Shown here piece after piece: positions 11,300-24,100 of a DNA stretch of 64,000 bases. The translations under genes and the position numbers were made by a program. Positions within the stretch are counted from its first letter, which is position 1. Every line of letters starts with the position of its first letter. This DNA is from Onthophagus taurus. Lineage: Eukaryota > Arthropoda > Insecta > Coleoptera > Scarabaeidae. Location: positions 1,557,501 through 1,621,500 of the forward strand of contig NC_091970.1 in NCBI RefSeq assembly GCF_036711975.1, in the 5' to 3' direction. Under the pieces are notes generated by a model. The model had not been told where the DNA came from. It did not search any database and worked only from the letters and a program-made list of their open reading frames with translations.

Positions 11300-12620
11300 A
11301 TATGTAGTTTTACGTGGGGGTGAGTTTCTTCACAGCACTTAGGGCCCTTTGCACGTCCCCACAATTACTGATCATTCAAGGGTCAGAAAACCAGTACCAT
11401 CTTTTCATGAACGTTAATATAGTACAGAAAGGTATGTTCCTTATATCCGAAATTTGGAGCCAAGGTACTCCGAAAATGGATTCCCTTAAGTACGCGAGGT
11501 TGGGAGAGTCGCAACAATATCACTTATCGTCTCGTCTTCGCCAGCTTCCGGTCAAGAAGTGGGTGAGAAGTCTCAAGTCACTTTTTGATTTTCCTAGAAA
11601 CTGAGTAGATCTCTTCCAGTCAGGGTAGTCTTAGCAAAGACACCTGTTGCTGTCCCATCCCATCTGTTGCAAAAAGCTCAATGGGAGATGGAGTTTATCA
11701 GCTTTGATGCTGTATTAACAGCTAGTGGTACAAACGGTTCAGGGGAGATCGGTGACTTGTTAGCCACCCATTTCGCCAGCCTGTCTGCATCATCATGTGT
11801 TTTAATTCCGATGTGCCACTTTATCGCGACGTTGTTGTATGACGTTTGCCTCCTCGAGTGATTGCTGACAAGACTTCACCAACGATAATGTATTACGTTT
11901 CTGCCGACTTTTTTGGAGTCGATATGTTTATAGCAGTTATTTCGGCTTGAACAGTCATGCAATACGATCCTAACGAAGTGGAAAGGTGAAAATTCCCGCT
12001 CCGGAACCTCCAGCCTTCTTTGATCCATCAGTGAGTGACATCAGTGACATGAGTTGCTCTGGGGTATCGTTTCAATGCCAAAGTGTGACTTGCCTAAGAA
12101 AGTAGGTGTAATGTAGTCTGTGCGAGCTTTACGGAAGGGTTGTTTACGAACAACCTCACTCCAGAGCTTGCTCCGGACTATTCCTATTTTACAACCTACT
12201 TATCATTTACTGACAGCAATCGAAGCAACACCATCACGGCCACCTTCCTGATAAAAATATCTAGGGGCAGCACGTTCAGCATAGTCTCCATCGCAATCGT
12301 AAGTGTAGATCTCATAGCGCCTGTGATTAGGTAGGCATTTACAGATCATTTACATTACCGGTCTATTACAGGCAGAGCCTTCGTCACTGGCTCAGTACAA
12401 TCGTTGCTTTTTTGGTTTTGCAATTAACGTGTGATGTCCAAGTTAATCGTTTGTCTAAGATAACACCAAGATATTTCACCCCTGGAGCAAAGGTTATTAC
12501 AGAAATTGGGCGGAGTTAAGTGTCCCAGTTTCTTCTGTTTAGTGGAAAAAAACAGTCTCAGTCTTTTTAGGATTGAACAAGTTTAAGCGCCTGCTGCATT
12601 CTATAACAAAGAAAATTGTC
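11300..12620 (-). pseudogene. Non-LTR retrotransposon relic: RT C-terminus and RNase H
   Basis: On the minus strand, about 12600 to 12390 reads NPKKTE and VKYLGVILDKRLTW, the motif after the YADD domain in non-LTR reverse transcriptases. About 12035-11950 reads SLTDGSKKAGGSGAGIF, the first RNase H Asp motif. The stretch down to 11650 resembles the rest of RNase H, with stops and frame changes. RNase H fused after RT points to an I, R1 or LOA type clade. The order (RT then RNase H) fits one element decaying in place. Confidence 0.7.
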
Positions 12621-12869
12621 AGGTTCACCTCTTAACAAAATAGCTACACGTCTCAAATAACCACAGCTCTTTGTACTGTGTGATGACCAATGGCACTCTT
12701 CGAAATTACAGTGCTAGATTAATGCTACTAAAGGTGTAGTAAAAGTAGCTACTAAAGTGCTATTAATGTTCACATAGCCTTTCAAGTATCTTTAAAAGAA
12801 ATGATGAGAGACTAATTGATTTGGTAATGTCGCGATCATATAGAGATGGAGGACTAGATGATTTCTATG

Positions 12870-13260
12870 TCTGATGATGAACAGGGTGGTTCTTGTAGAT
12901 CTTCAAGTAGTAGTGCTTCTTCTTCTGTAGCTGTAAGTGAGAATCATTTGCTTAATGAAGCAATGAACTTCGTTAGGGATACTTTAGTTATGCGTTGCAG
13001 TATCTCATTTTTTTCTTGATGTTCACCCAAATCAACTTTCTTGTTCAGACAGGATATCTAACACTTGAATGCAATGTCTTAAGTCAAAATTTCTCTAACA
13101 TAACCAGTAAACTGCTCTGAATTTGCCTTCAGAGAAAGTTTTTGGAATATCTGCAAATCATCTTGCTCATAAACTTTCTCTGATATTTTGAAAGGTAATA
13201 AAGATATGAAATGGCAAACCATCTTGAGCAGTCATACTGGCCAACACTTCTGAAAGTTCA
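12870..13260 (-). pseudogene. Possible hAT-like transposase fragment
   Basis: The minus strand includes MTAQDGLPFHIF, resembling a motif near the start of ZBED/hAT-like proteins in which a 'DGLPF' segment precedes a helical region. Frames are broken and the similarity is short, so the family call is weak. Confidence 0.3.
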
Positions 13261-13279
13261 TCTTTCTTCTTGGTTTTGA

Positions 13280-13640
13280 AACTCTCTTCTTTGATTTTTT
13301 CGTCACATTAAATTCATGAGTTGTTTTCAAATGGGTTGATGGTCTCTGTGATCTCAACCCCGCTTCTTCAAATCTCCTTCTTACTGTGCTCTCACGTTCA
13401 CCCAATACACTTACTACAGATAATTTCTTATCTCAACTTCTGTGGTATGTCGATTTTGTAACACAGTCATTATTACAATATATCTATCATCACGAGGTTG
13501 TGTGCTGCATCTTCTTCCTGACTTAGGTTGTCTGATCTTCCACCAAAGTCACTAATTGAGCAATTCTGCAAGACTTAAAGGCAATCAACGACGTTAACGA
13601 CACTAAACGTCATTGTGACTGAAATGTTTTCATCAATTTG
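13280..13640 (-). pseudogene. Tc1-like transposase N-terminal fragment
   Basis: The minus strand reads in broken frames QPRDDRYIVIMTVLQNR and VLGERESTVRRRFEEAGLRS followed by RPSTHLKTTH. This is the paired helix-turn-helix and GRPR-hook region of Tc1-type transposases. No catalytic domain follows; it runs into the preceding hAT-like piece, so it is a relic. Confidence 0.55.
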
Positions 13641-14471
13641 CATGGCTACAACTGTACAAACTTCTTATGTCATCATTTTAGGTGATGCTTTTTTTATGCC
13701 TCTGATTGTATTATTAAATTATAAAATAATAAGTGGTTTATTTGTTTATTTTGGTTAAAATCAAAAAATAAATTAATTTTAATCGAAGTTTCGAACCAAA
13801 ACCGTTTTGTTGACGACTTTATAACATGAAGCGATAGATGGCGCTACCGTTTCTATTTCGTGCTGTCATTCGGATAAAATAATACGCAAGATCTGTCTTC
13901 CGTCACGTTTTGAGACCACCCGATTTAAATAAGCCTACGTACGCATCTACAATCGGTAAGTTAACCACATGCACTCTTATTTTATCGATCATCAACCACG
14001 TGTTGTGCGCACGTAATTTGTAAACAAACAAAAACCGATAAAATTGTTTGTTAGGTTAGAGTTAATGAACGAAAAATAATTAATAAATAATAGAACAAAT
14101 CTATTAATTTAATGTATTAATATATAATTTAACGAAAATTTCGTTATAATTATAATCGGTGTAATAATTAAGGTGAAAAATTGAATGTGGTTAATACGAA
14201 ATTAGAGAAAACAGATGAATAAAAATGGCTGTTTTGAAATGTAAAGATGATTTCAAAATTGAGCGGCAAAATGTGAAAACAAGTTGGCTTTGGTCGGACG
14301 AGCGCTTGCTCAACAAAATATACAACGAGAGCGAGACACGAATTTGATGTGTCATGTTATCGCGGTCGGCCGTGGCGTGGCTTAGCAAGCAGCGGCTGTG
14401 ACGTCAGCACGTTGCTATTCCAGTCGACACGAACCCAAGCCTACTCGATCCTCTCTACACCACACTGTTAT
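13641..14471. other. Intergenic, no gene seen
   Basis: AT-rich left part, then a more GC-rich stretch (14250-14460) with several CG dinucleotides just outside the piggyBac insertion. No convincing coding exon was seen. It may be the remains of a CpG-rich promoter. Confidence 0.5.
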
Positions 14472-16800
14472 TTAACCTTCCAGTACACGCGGTTTTTAAT
14501 ACACACAAGATTACACGCGCCGGACTGAGAGTCCGCATTAAAATATATTTTTGCCACCAGGCGAAAGATGGCGCTAGAAAAATTATAAAATTTAATTTTT
14601 TTTTTTGGTTTTTATATGAGTATGAAATTAATTGAATAAATTTATACATTTAAAAAAATTATCAAAATATATTTAGAAAATTTCGTCTTTATTAAAACAT
14701 TCTTCACAAACGATTGTACAATGTTCTAAACACATAAATTTTTGACAAGTTGTACAGGAATATTTTGTCGGCCGGTTTTTTCTCCTGTCGCAATATGCAC
14801 AGCGACCTCGCTTTGGAATATTTTCATCGCTCGGTGTTGCTGCAGCTCCTTGTAGTGGCTCTTCATATCCCGTAATTTCTCTAATCCTGGATGACATTTG
14901 CCTGGGAAGACAATGAAGCTGAGCTCGCTGCCGAAGATGACCATCAATTAATGCCATTGACAAATTTCTTAGAAATGTTCTTCTCGGTTGTGTCACTGTC
15001 GGATTATTAAATTTATGGATAACAATACTATTAATCCCAGCAATATTTAATAGTGCATAAAAAACCACCATCGGCCATCTTCGTGTAATCCTTGCACAAT
15101 TATAACTTGCACACAACTTATCCACAGTATCAACACCGCCCTTTGTGTTGTTGTAATCAAGGATCATATTTGGCTTCTGAGTATTTTCGTCAATGCCGTC
15201 GTCATGATGTCCACTTGAAATTAATAAAACATTTTTATTTTTTTTCGGTTTATACGATACTAAAGTAGCGTTGTCGCGAAATCCGAACAGGGTGGACATT
15301 ACAGCTCTGGATTTTGGTGGTTGTGTGAATTCTTTTGGTAACCCTTTTCTATTTTTTCGTATTGTACCCAATAATGTGAGTTTTTTTTCCTTTAAAGCTT
15401 CCAGTAACTGTATACTGGTAAACCAGTTATCGGTAGTAACATTTCTACCTGATTCGTTTATTGGTTCGCACAATCTCTGTACAACAGCGCTGGCAGAGTT
15501 GTCCACAGCATATGGCCCATCTGGTTGCTTGCCAACATAGACTTCTAAATTGGTAGTAAAATAGCATTTGGCGTCTACTAGCGCGAAAATTTTTATGCCA
15601 TATTTATTCGGCTTGCTAGGTATGTATTGCTTGAACGAACAGCGTCCTCGAAAACCTTCCAACTTTTCATCGATGGTGACACAATGAAACGGGCTGTAAG
15701 CACTTTGACAGTTTACGACAAAATTATCAAAAATCTGGCGAATTGGCGCTAATTTATCGATTTCTTTTCGTTGCTCACGAGTTTCCTTGTTGTCGAAACG
15801 GACATTACGCATAAGAAATAAAAATCTATTTATCGACATTGTCAGGCGAAATATTTCTATTCCACATCCCTGAGTGCTGAATAATTCTCTGGCATTCAAT
15901 CGATTTGCTTTCAAAACTCCAGCCATATATATTAAGCCCAACAACGCCTTAATTTCATGAATATTTGTATCTTCAGCATCCCTTTCTCGACTAAAGTGTG
16001 ATTTGGTGCCACTTATGTGTTGATTTGTGCAATCAACTATAACCTTCAACATACCTTCATTGAAAAAATAGCTCCAAATATCTATTTCAGATATGAGATT
16101 TTTAGTGGCGGTTCTAGGACTAGGTAAATGCTTCAATAAATTTTCAGGCACTCTTTCATGTTTCGGTGCTAATTTTTTGTTCCATTTTGTCACTCCGTCT
16201 TTACATACATAAAAGGCGTCTGAAGTCGGTGATGTACCGAAATCCTCCTCAGTATCTGAGATCTCTTCTTCAGTGTCTGTGCACTCCGTTCTCTCTTCCA
16301 AATGATCTGCTTCATCATCGTCTTCATCGTCCTCGTACTGTGGGTCGATTGCTGCATCATCCAATGTGAAACTGTTTAAAAACGTTTCCAGTTGCACCTC
16401 ATCGTCTTTATTGGAACACATTCTGAAAACTAAACGTCGCATTCAAGACAACAATTTAATGAAATCGTACTTTTATTTACCTGTTTTAACCAAACAATAC
16501 TCCACAATAACCTATTTACTTACACTACTATTAAGTCTTTACTAAACACAAAACACTATTACTAACTAACACTAACTAAAATCTACTTAATAATAATATA
16601 AAACAAGAACAACTATTTACTATTAACAACAACTATTTACTTCGTACTCTCTGTCAAACAGTAAACAGTGAAATGCACACGCGGTCTACGGATGACGTGG
16701 AAAAGAGACTTGTCAACTCAACAACAGATGGCGCCACGGGCAAATTAAACCGTTTGAATTTTGCGGAGTGACGGTCCGCGCGCGTGTACTGAAAGGTTAA
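14472..16800 (-). mobile_element. piggyBac-like transposon with TTAA target duplications
   Basis: The element spans 14476-16796 (2321 bases) between TTAA at 14472-14475 and 16797-16800, the strict piggyBac target. The left end is CCTTCCAGTACACGCG and the right end, read inward, is CCTTTCAGTACACGCG: one mismatch in 16. Both sides have a GC-rich subterminal region, and GATGGCGC words lie near each end (about 14568 and 16729). It encodes one open transposase frame, so it has all visible parts of an autonomous element. Confidence 0.95.
14673..16442 (-). CDS. piggyBac-family transposase, intact
   Basis: 589 codons without interruption. After an acidic N-terminal region (about residues 28-68) comes the DDE_Tnp_1_7 type domain. 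Asp residues sit at 258 (TIDEKLEGFRGR), 338 (TTDNWFTS) and 438 (TKGGVDTVD), closely matching the spacing of the catalytic 268/346/447 triad of the Trichoplusia enzyme. The C-terminus (about 545-585) is a cysteine-rich zinc-binding domain with CAYC, CTTC, CLEHC and CEEC. It would act in the nucleus, cutting and joining at TTAA without leaving footprints. The first Met (16442) was taken as the start; Met8 is also possible. The intact frame and well-kept ends suggest recent activity. Confidence 0.95.
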   Translation of the reverse strand: MRRLVFRMCSNKDDEVQLETFLNSFTLDDAAIDPQYEDDEDDDEADHLEERTECTDTEEEISDTEEDFGTSPTSDAFYVCKDGVTKWNKKLAPKHERVPENLLKHLPSPRTATKNLISEIDIWSYFFNEGMLKVIVDCTNQHISGTKSHFSRERDAEDTNIHEIKALLGLIYMAGVLKANRLNARELFSTQGCGIEIFRLTMSINRFLFLMRNVRFDNKETREQRKEIDKLAPIRQIFDNFVVNCQSAYSPFHCVTIDEKLEGFRGRCSFKQYIPSKPNKYGIKIFALVDAKCYFTTNLEVYVGKQPDGPYAVDNSASAVVQRLCEPINESGRNVTTDNWFTSIQLLEALKEKKLTLLGTIRKNRKGLPKEFTQPPKSRAVMSTLFGFRDNATLVSYKPKKNKNVLLISSGHHDDGIDENTQKPNMILDYNNTKGGVDTVDKLCASYNCARITRRWPMVVFYALLNIAGINSIVIHKFNNPTVTQPRRTFLRNLSMALIDGHLRQRAQLHCLPRQMSSRIREITGYEEPLQGAAATPSDENIPKRGRCAYCDRRKNRPTKYSCTTCQKFMCLEHCTIVCEECFNKDEIF

Positions 16801-19800
16801 CGAACTTCGTTTTAAAAACTTTCGACTGTTTTTAATAAATAAAACATTTTTATCAATTTAAAACATAAATTGCTACAATAGAATTAATAATAAACACGAA
16901 ATAAATTGATTTAACAAAATTAAAAAAGAAAAAAATGAAATCTTTATTAGAAATCTCAGATAGATTTTTATCACGTGGATAACCACGTGCGTTCGTTTAT
17001 TACCTAAGTAGTGGTGGTCATAAACAAGTATAGAAACACTTGTTGCAATCGTGTTTTCCACACGGTTTATATTTTGTATGGGTGTTAAAATTAAATTTTT
17101 TTTTTTTAAATTTCATGGAAATTCTTGATTTTATTTATGTACGTCGTCGACCGTATCGATTTGAGCGTCGCTTTGAAACCTAGCGTCGCGACGGCATACA
17201 ACCAGGTTCAACTCGGCTACCTAAAAACGATTTTCTTTGTAAATTTTAATTCAATTAATTTTTTTAAATTAACTCCTTTGTATTTATAGATACCCACATA
17301 AATATATATGTTTTACCATTAATGTATGATAGTGTCGTATTTAGTTTTCAAGAATAGAAGTGCTACTATAAGTCCAACTGGTCATGGCTCCAACATGGTC
17401 TTCTTCCACTGCGCACCATTGGTGGTATTTTTTCTGCCCACTAATATTTAGGTGTATAGTGTAAGGAACCAAAAAGGTCATCCAACCAATTACAGAAGAT
17501 GCATAGTCCCAGTAGTCAATACAAGTGCAAAAAAGAAAGTCTTGAGAAATTTAAGCCAAGTCCAAAAGCAAGAAGATAACGTTTCTAGCCAAAGACTCTC
17601 GTCAACAAATAATTGAGAAATTAATTAAAATGACGTTATTCCCGACAATCGTAATTCATGAATTGCAAGCTGCCGTAGATATAAAAAATATATATGATGG
17701 ATACAAAACAGAACAGTCTCAAGTTGCCTCTGCAAAAGTGAAAACCAAGACATGTAATTATTATCTCTTCTGATTGTCCACCTAGATATGCATTAAAAAG
17801 GAAATACCAAGCAATAAATCAACTAAAATATGAAACATTATCATCTGGCAAGCCGAGGCATTAAACTACAGACCTCAATAAAGTCTCAAATCTAATTGTT
17901 TACATAAAATGCAACACGTCAATTTAATTTGACACTAGTAATATTTTGATATATCAAAGAAGAGGGAAATCAGAACCATCTTGGAAAGATGGCGCTTGAA
18001 ATAATAATTTCAGGAATAACTCCGTTCCTAGTGGTTCTACGAAAAGTTAAATAATAAACAGAATCAAATTCTGCGTAACTTTTGATTTAATAGACGTTAC
18101 ACTTACATCTTAACAAAATAACTGAGGAGTAAGGTACAAGGAGTGTAAAGGTGCTATCTGAGAAGAGTAAGAGAAGAAATGAAGAATGGTATATATTGAA
18201 GAGGAACTACATGTTAAAAGAGTATGGAAGGCAAAAATATATACAAGCAGGAACAAGAATATTGAAAGACGGGAATAGCAACTGGAGGAAAGCAACCGAC
18301 CATTAAATCATAGACGGGTTCTTGGATTATACAGGGTGATTTATAACATACGGAGCAGATTAAAAGGTTATATAATCATGTTTTGACTACAACGTAATAA
18401 TTGCAAAGATATAGAATGTTAAAGTTGTATTAATGGTCAAGCATTTCTTACGATTAAAATTAAATTCAAACTGCGAATATTCGGGGTTACTAAAACAATG
18501 CATAATTAGCACCAATAATAAAATCTATGTAAATAATCCTATTAAGTAGTAATAAGTATATAATATATATTTGTGACTCCTATTCCATCTATAAGACCAT
18601 CTAGTTTTGTTGCTAGACACATAAGAATTTCGATGCAGTGTGCATAAAATGACAAGACTTGGGTTGGACAAAACTTTAGCATCATATTTTTTGTGGGGTT
18701 AGGTTAGGTTGGTACCGTGTTTCGATGGAAAATGTAATGAAAAACGATCAGAAATATGCAATATGTCAGAATTGTCAATATTCTAGCTTCCATCCAATTT
18801 ATTTCTCTTCTCTCCAACGCTTCCCTCATAGCTTCATTCCATATCTATCGCAGTCCAAACTTTTTACACCAATCTATTACTATTCATTGTTTGTAGATGG
18901 CCCCATAAGCTTAACTGTTTTTTCTGGAATTTCAATTCTTGCCTTATTAGCTATGTTTCTCATTCTATGATCTCTGGTAATCCCTCAAACTATTTCCAAG
19001 TCCACACCCTCTATCTTTATGCTAACTTGTTTATCTTCCTCCCTTACCACCAATAAGCACTCACCTCCTTCCTCAATATTCTAGTTATTATTTCTTCTCA
19101 TAAATTAGCACCTTCCAACATTCACAATTTTCTTTACCTTCCAATACTACCAACTTATTTTGAAGTCCTCGCATCCTTAACCTTAATCATACCTTAATCA
19201 CAATCTAATACTATTCTCATCCTAGATACTCGGAATCAATGTTACCCCAACCTAGTTCAATACAGCCAGATAATTACTACTTCCAATAACTATTGTGAGC
19301 TGATATATCAACATGAATGATAGAACTTTTCAAAATACGAACCAGAAAAGAAGAATGCACGAAGGTTTTAGATGAAAACTCCAAAGACGAAGTACGCAAG
19401 ACAAAGATGGCGTATTTTATTAATATCGATTAAGGCGAGTAGCTATAATACAGTAGATATAGTATGATTACAGAGAACTCAACTCACGCAATGAAAATAG
19501 TTGATGTTGTAATGAAATTTTTAACTTTCGAATGATACGCTGCCTTCCCTGCGAAAACTTAATTCAATATTAGGATTGAATTGATTGTTATGATATAATC
19601 TTGGCTATACTAACCCATTATTCAGAGTTATAATTGCAAAACAAAAACTTCAATAATTCAACAAAGATTGTTATTAATAAAGGAATGAACTGCGCAACAC
19701 TTAAATACCATCTCGTAGCGAACCTATTTGGCAATAGTGAGATTATGATTATAGAAATTTAAAAAAAAATAATTTTCTACAACGATGTTAAGATATTATT

Positions 19801-21165
19801 AGTTTAGATGAGGATATTAGGATAAGAAAAGGAAGCTAATAGAACAAAAAGAGACTTTCTATATTTATGATTACGTTGGGACAACCTTGGCCGACCTTGA
19901 CCGTGACGAAACCTGCTACTACACACTCCTCACACCAACTACAATTGAACTAGTACTAAAACTGAATCACCACCGATCCCCGAACAGAAGTGAGCACCAG
20001 CAAAATACGATTCACGCGTCGCATCGCGCCGTCTTCCTCTCCACGCGATGGACATCGTCGTCCTTTTTCGTCGACGGCGTGGTCTGACTCTGATTTTCAT
20101 GAATAAAACGCATCCGCGACACGATTTACTGAATGGGCGCGTAAACCGTAACACACACACATACATCTATATACCTACCGGAGTTTGCTTTCTTCTTTTT
20201 CACTCTTATTTTCCCTCCTTCTCTTTCACTCGTTTTACGATGTATCGCTCTGTTTTGATGTGTTAATTCCTACATAGTCTTTTTGTTTGCTTTCTTTTTA
20301 GGTCGGTTTTGTGTTCTGTAAAAAATAAAAATAAAGCTGAAATTATTTCCCTGTGAAGAGTACGGTTTTGATATTTTATGAAAGATTTGTCAAAAAAAAT
20401 TGGAACAAACTTTTATGCAAAAAAATAGAAAGTTTTAGAACTTTCTCTTTTTTTAACGCACGTTAAAATTTGCTAATATTTCTTCGAATGTAATTTCGTT
20501 TGAAATAAATAAAATTGTTTTATTTTATCGTATTGACGCCTCCGATGGAATAACCCAAGTTGAATCGGGGCCGCCCCCTCCTCCATGTTTCTCCCGGGAC
20601 CACGGTGCCGTTGTTGGTGTGGTCCTTTTTTATAATTCGAGACGAAGCCCTCGTTTAAAACCGCGCGTCTTCGGTACTGCTGTTGCCTGCGGGCTTTCAG
20701 GGTGAAAACCGTCCTTCTCCTAACAGTTTACGCAGAACTGAAAGTACTAAAGAGAGAAAAGAGAAGGAGTTTGAGATAACGGAATAAATGAAATGAAATG
20801 AAATCGCGCTGTTGCCACATTTCCAATATATCCTTTTGTTGTTATAAAAGATTTATTTTGAACACTCTGTACGTTATGAAGAAGGACAATAAAAATAGAC
20901 TCAACTTCTCCAGCCTTGCATACTTCAATTTTACGCTCGGTACTTGTTTGTACTACGTTTTGCTGATTTGCATCGCAAACGCTGTAATTGGTGTTACTCT
21001 GGTGTGCGAGAAATTTATTAATAAAGCAAATAAAAGCTGCAAATGAAACTAATTTTTCAGTAAAATAGTATATCCTTACTTCGTCTGTGAATGTGAGTGT
21101 GATTAAGATAAGGTTACTTACGGTCGCAAATATATACAAAACCAAACACTTATTAAGAAAGCGTG
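16801..21165. other. Intergenic, mostly AT-rich with relics
   Basis: No convincing gene. A perfect palindrome CACGTGG ATAA CCACGTG lies at 16972-16989. Around 18330 is CAGGGTGATTTATAAC, an end-like piece of a transposon. From 19870 to 20740 base composition rises, with many CG dinucleotides, a CA-rich run near 20150 and GC-rich 20550-20700. This could be a promoter or a noncoding first exon, but I could not assign it to a gene. Open frames here are short and lack recognisable domains. Confidence 0.5.
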
Positions 21166-24100
21166 GTATAATTAAGCCGAGGTCGCTTGCGGCCGAGGCA
21201 ATAGCGCCTATACATAAATTAATGCTGCATTGATACAAAATCAAACAATAGTCTAGAATGTGTGGTTAGAGAATTGTCAATATTATATGGTATAATTAAG
21301 CCGAGGTCGCTTGCGACCGAGGCGATAGTGCCTATATTGGTGCGCACCATGCAGATTGTAAGGCTATGATGCTAAATTGAGCCGAGGCTTTACATAGATA
21401 CAAAACTAGACAGTTATCAAGAATTGTTGGTATAATTAAGCCGAGGTCGCTTGCGGCCGAGGCAATAGCGCCTATACATATATTGATGCTGCATTGATAC
21501 CCAGCTGTATAATTTTAAAGGTAGGAGGCTTAATTAAGCCAAGGTCGCTTGCGGCCGAGGCAATAGCGCCTATATGTTGATGCTATAACACCTGGATAGT
21601 TTTTAAGGTTATGAGGATAAATTAAACCGAGGTCGCTTACGGCCGAGGCGTTACATCAATGTCCCATTGACACAAAATCAAACAATAGTCAAGAATGCAT
21701 GGTACTATGCCGAGATCGCTTGCGGCCGAGGCATTTTAGCAATACCATACAGATACAAAACAGATAATTGTTAATATCATATGGTATAATTAAGCCAAGG
21801 TCGCTTGCGGCCGAGGCAATAGCGCCTATATGTTGATGCTATAACACCTGGATAGTTTTTAAGGTTATGAGGATAAATTAAACCGAGGTTGCTTGCGGCC
21901 GAGGCGTTACATCAATGTCCAATTGACACAAAATCAAACAATAGTCAAGAATGCATGGTACTATGCCGAGATCGCTTGCGGCCGAGGCATTTTTGCAATA
22001 CCATACAGATACAAAACAGATAATTGTTAATATCATATGGTATAATTAAGCCAAGGTCGCTTGCGGCCGAGGCAATAGCGCCTATATGTTGATGCTATAA
22101 CACCTGGATAGTTTTTAAGGTTATGAGGATAAATTAAACCGAGGTTGCTTGCGGCCGAGGCGTTACATCAATGTCCCATTGACACAAAATCAAACAATAG
22201 TCAAGAATGCATGGTACTATGCCGAGATCGCTTGCGGCCGAGGCATTTTAGCAATACCATACAGATACAAAACAGATAATTGTTAATATCATATGGTATA
22301 ATTAAGCCAAGGTCGCTTGCGGCCGAGGCAATAGCGCCTATATGTTGATGCTATAACACCTGGATAGTTTTTAAGGTTATGAGGATAAATTAAACCGAGG
22401 TCGCTTACGGCCGAGGCGTTACATCAATGCCACATTGATACAAAATCAAACAATAATCAAGAATGCATGGTACTATGCCGAGATCGCTTGCGGCCGAGGC
22501 ATTTCAGCAATACCATACAGATACAAAACAGATAATTGTTAATATCATATGGTATAATTAAGCCAAGGTCGCTTGCGGCCGAGGCAATAGCGCCTATATG
22601 TTGATGCTATAACACCTGGATAGTTTTTAAGGTTATGAGGATAAATTAAACCGAGGTCGCTTGCGGCCGAGGCGTTACATCAATGTCACATTGATACAAA
22701 ATCAAACAATAGTCAAGAATGCATAGTACTATGCCAAGATCGCTTGCGGCCGAGGCATTTCAGCAATACCATACAGATACAAAACAGATAATTCTTAATA
22801 TCATATGGTATAATTAAGCCAAGGTCGCTTGCGGCCGAGGCAATAGCGCCTATATGTTGATGCTATAACACCTGGATAGTTTTTAAGGTTATGAGGATAA
22901 ATTAAACCGAGGTCGCTTGCGGCCGAGGCGTTACATCAATGCCACATTGATACAAAATCAAACAATAATCAAGAATCCATGGTACTATGCCGAGATCGCT
23001 TGCGGCCGAGGCATTTCAGCAATACCATACAGATACAAAACAGATAATTGTTAATATCATATGGTATAATTAAGCCGAGGTCGCTTGCGGCCGAGGCAAT
23101 AGCGCCTATATGTTGATGCTATAACACCTGGATAGTTTTTAAGGTTATGAGGATAAATTAAACCGAGGCATTACATCAATGTCACATTGATACAAAATCA
23201 AACAATAGTCAAGAATGCATGGTACTATGCCGAGATCGCTTGCGGCCGAGGCATTTTAGCAATACCATACAGATACAAAACAGATAATTGTTAATATCAT
23301 ATGGTATAATTAAGCCAAGGTCGCTTGCGGCCGAGGCAATAGCGCCTATATGTTGATGCTATAACACCTGGATAGTTTTTAAGGTTATGAGGATAAATTA
23401 AACCGAGGTCGCTTGCGGCCGAGGCGTTACATCAATGCCACATTGATACAAAATCAAACAATAATCAAGAATCCATGGTACTATGCCGAGATCGCTTGTG
23501 GCCGAGGCATTTTAGCAATACCATACAGATACAAAACAGATAATTGTTAATATCATATGGTATAATTAAGCCGAGGTCGCTTGCGGCCGAGGCGATAGTG
23601 CCTATATTGATGCACACCATGCAGATTGTAAGGCTATGATGCTAAATTGAGCCGAGGCTTTACATAGATAAAAAACTAGAGTTATCAAGAATTGTTGGTA
23701 TAATTAAGCCGAGGTCGCTTGCGGCCGAGGCAATAGCGCCTATACATATATTGATGCTGCATTGATACCCAGCTGTATAATTTTAAAGGTAGGAGGCTTA
23801 ATTAAGCCAAGGTCGCTTGCGGCCGAGGCAATAGCGCCTATATGTTGATGCTATAACACCTGGATAGTTTTTAAGGTTATGAGGATAAATTAAACCGAGG
23901 TCGCTTGCGGCCGAGGCGTTACATCAATGCCACATTGATACAAAATCAAACAATAATCAAGAATCCATGGTACTATGCCGAGATCGCTTGCGGCCGAGGC
24001 ATTTCAGCAATACCATACAGATACAAAACAGATAATTGTTAATATCATATGGTATAATTAAGCCGAGGTCGCTTGCGGCCGAGGCAATAGCGCCTATATG

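Noticed and set aside
16972..16989. Double CACGTG palindrome as an E-box promoter element
   Set aside because: No gene start nearby that it could serve; recorded only as a palindrome.
20747..21244. 165-codon minus-strand frame
   Set aside because: No recognisable domain; it overlaps the beginning of the satellite array and has composition typical of noncoding AT-rich DNA.
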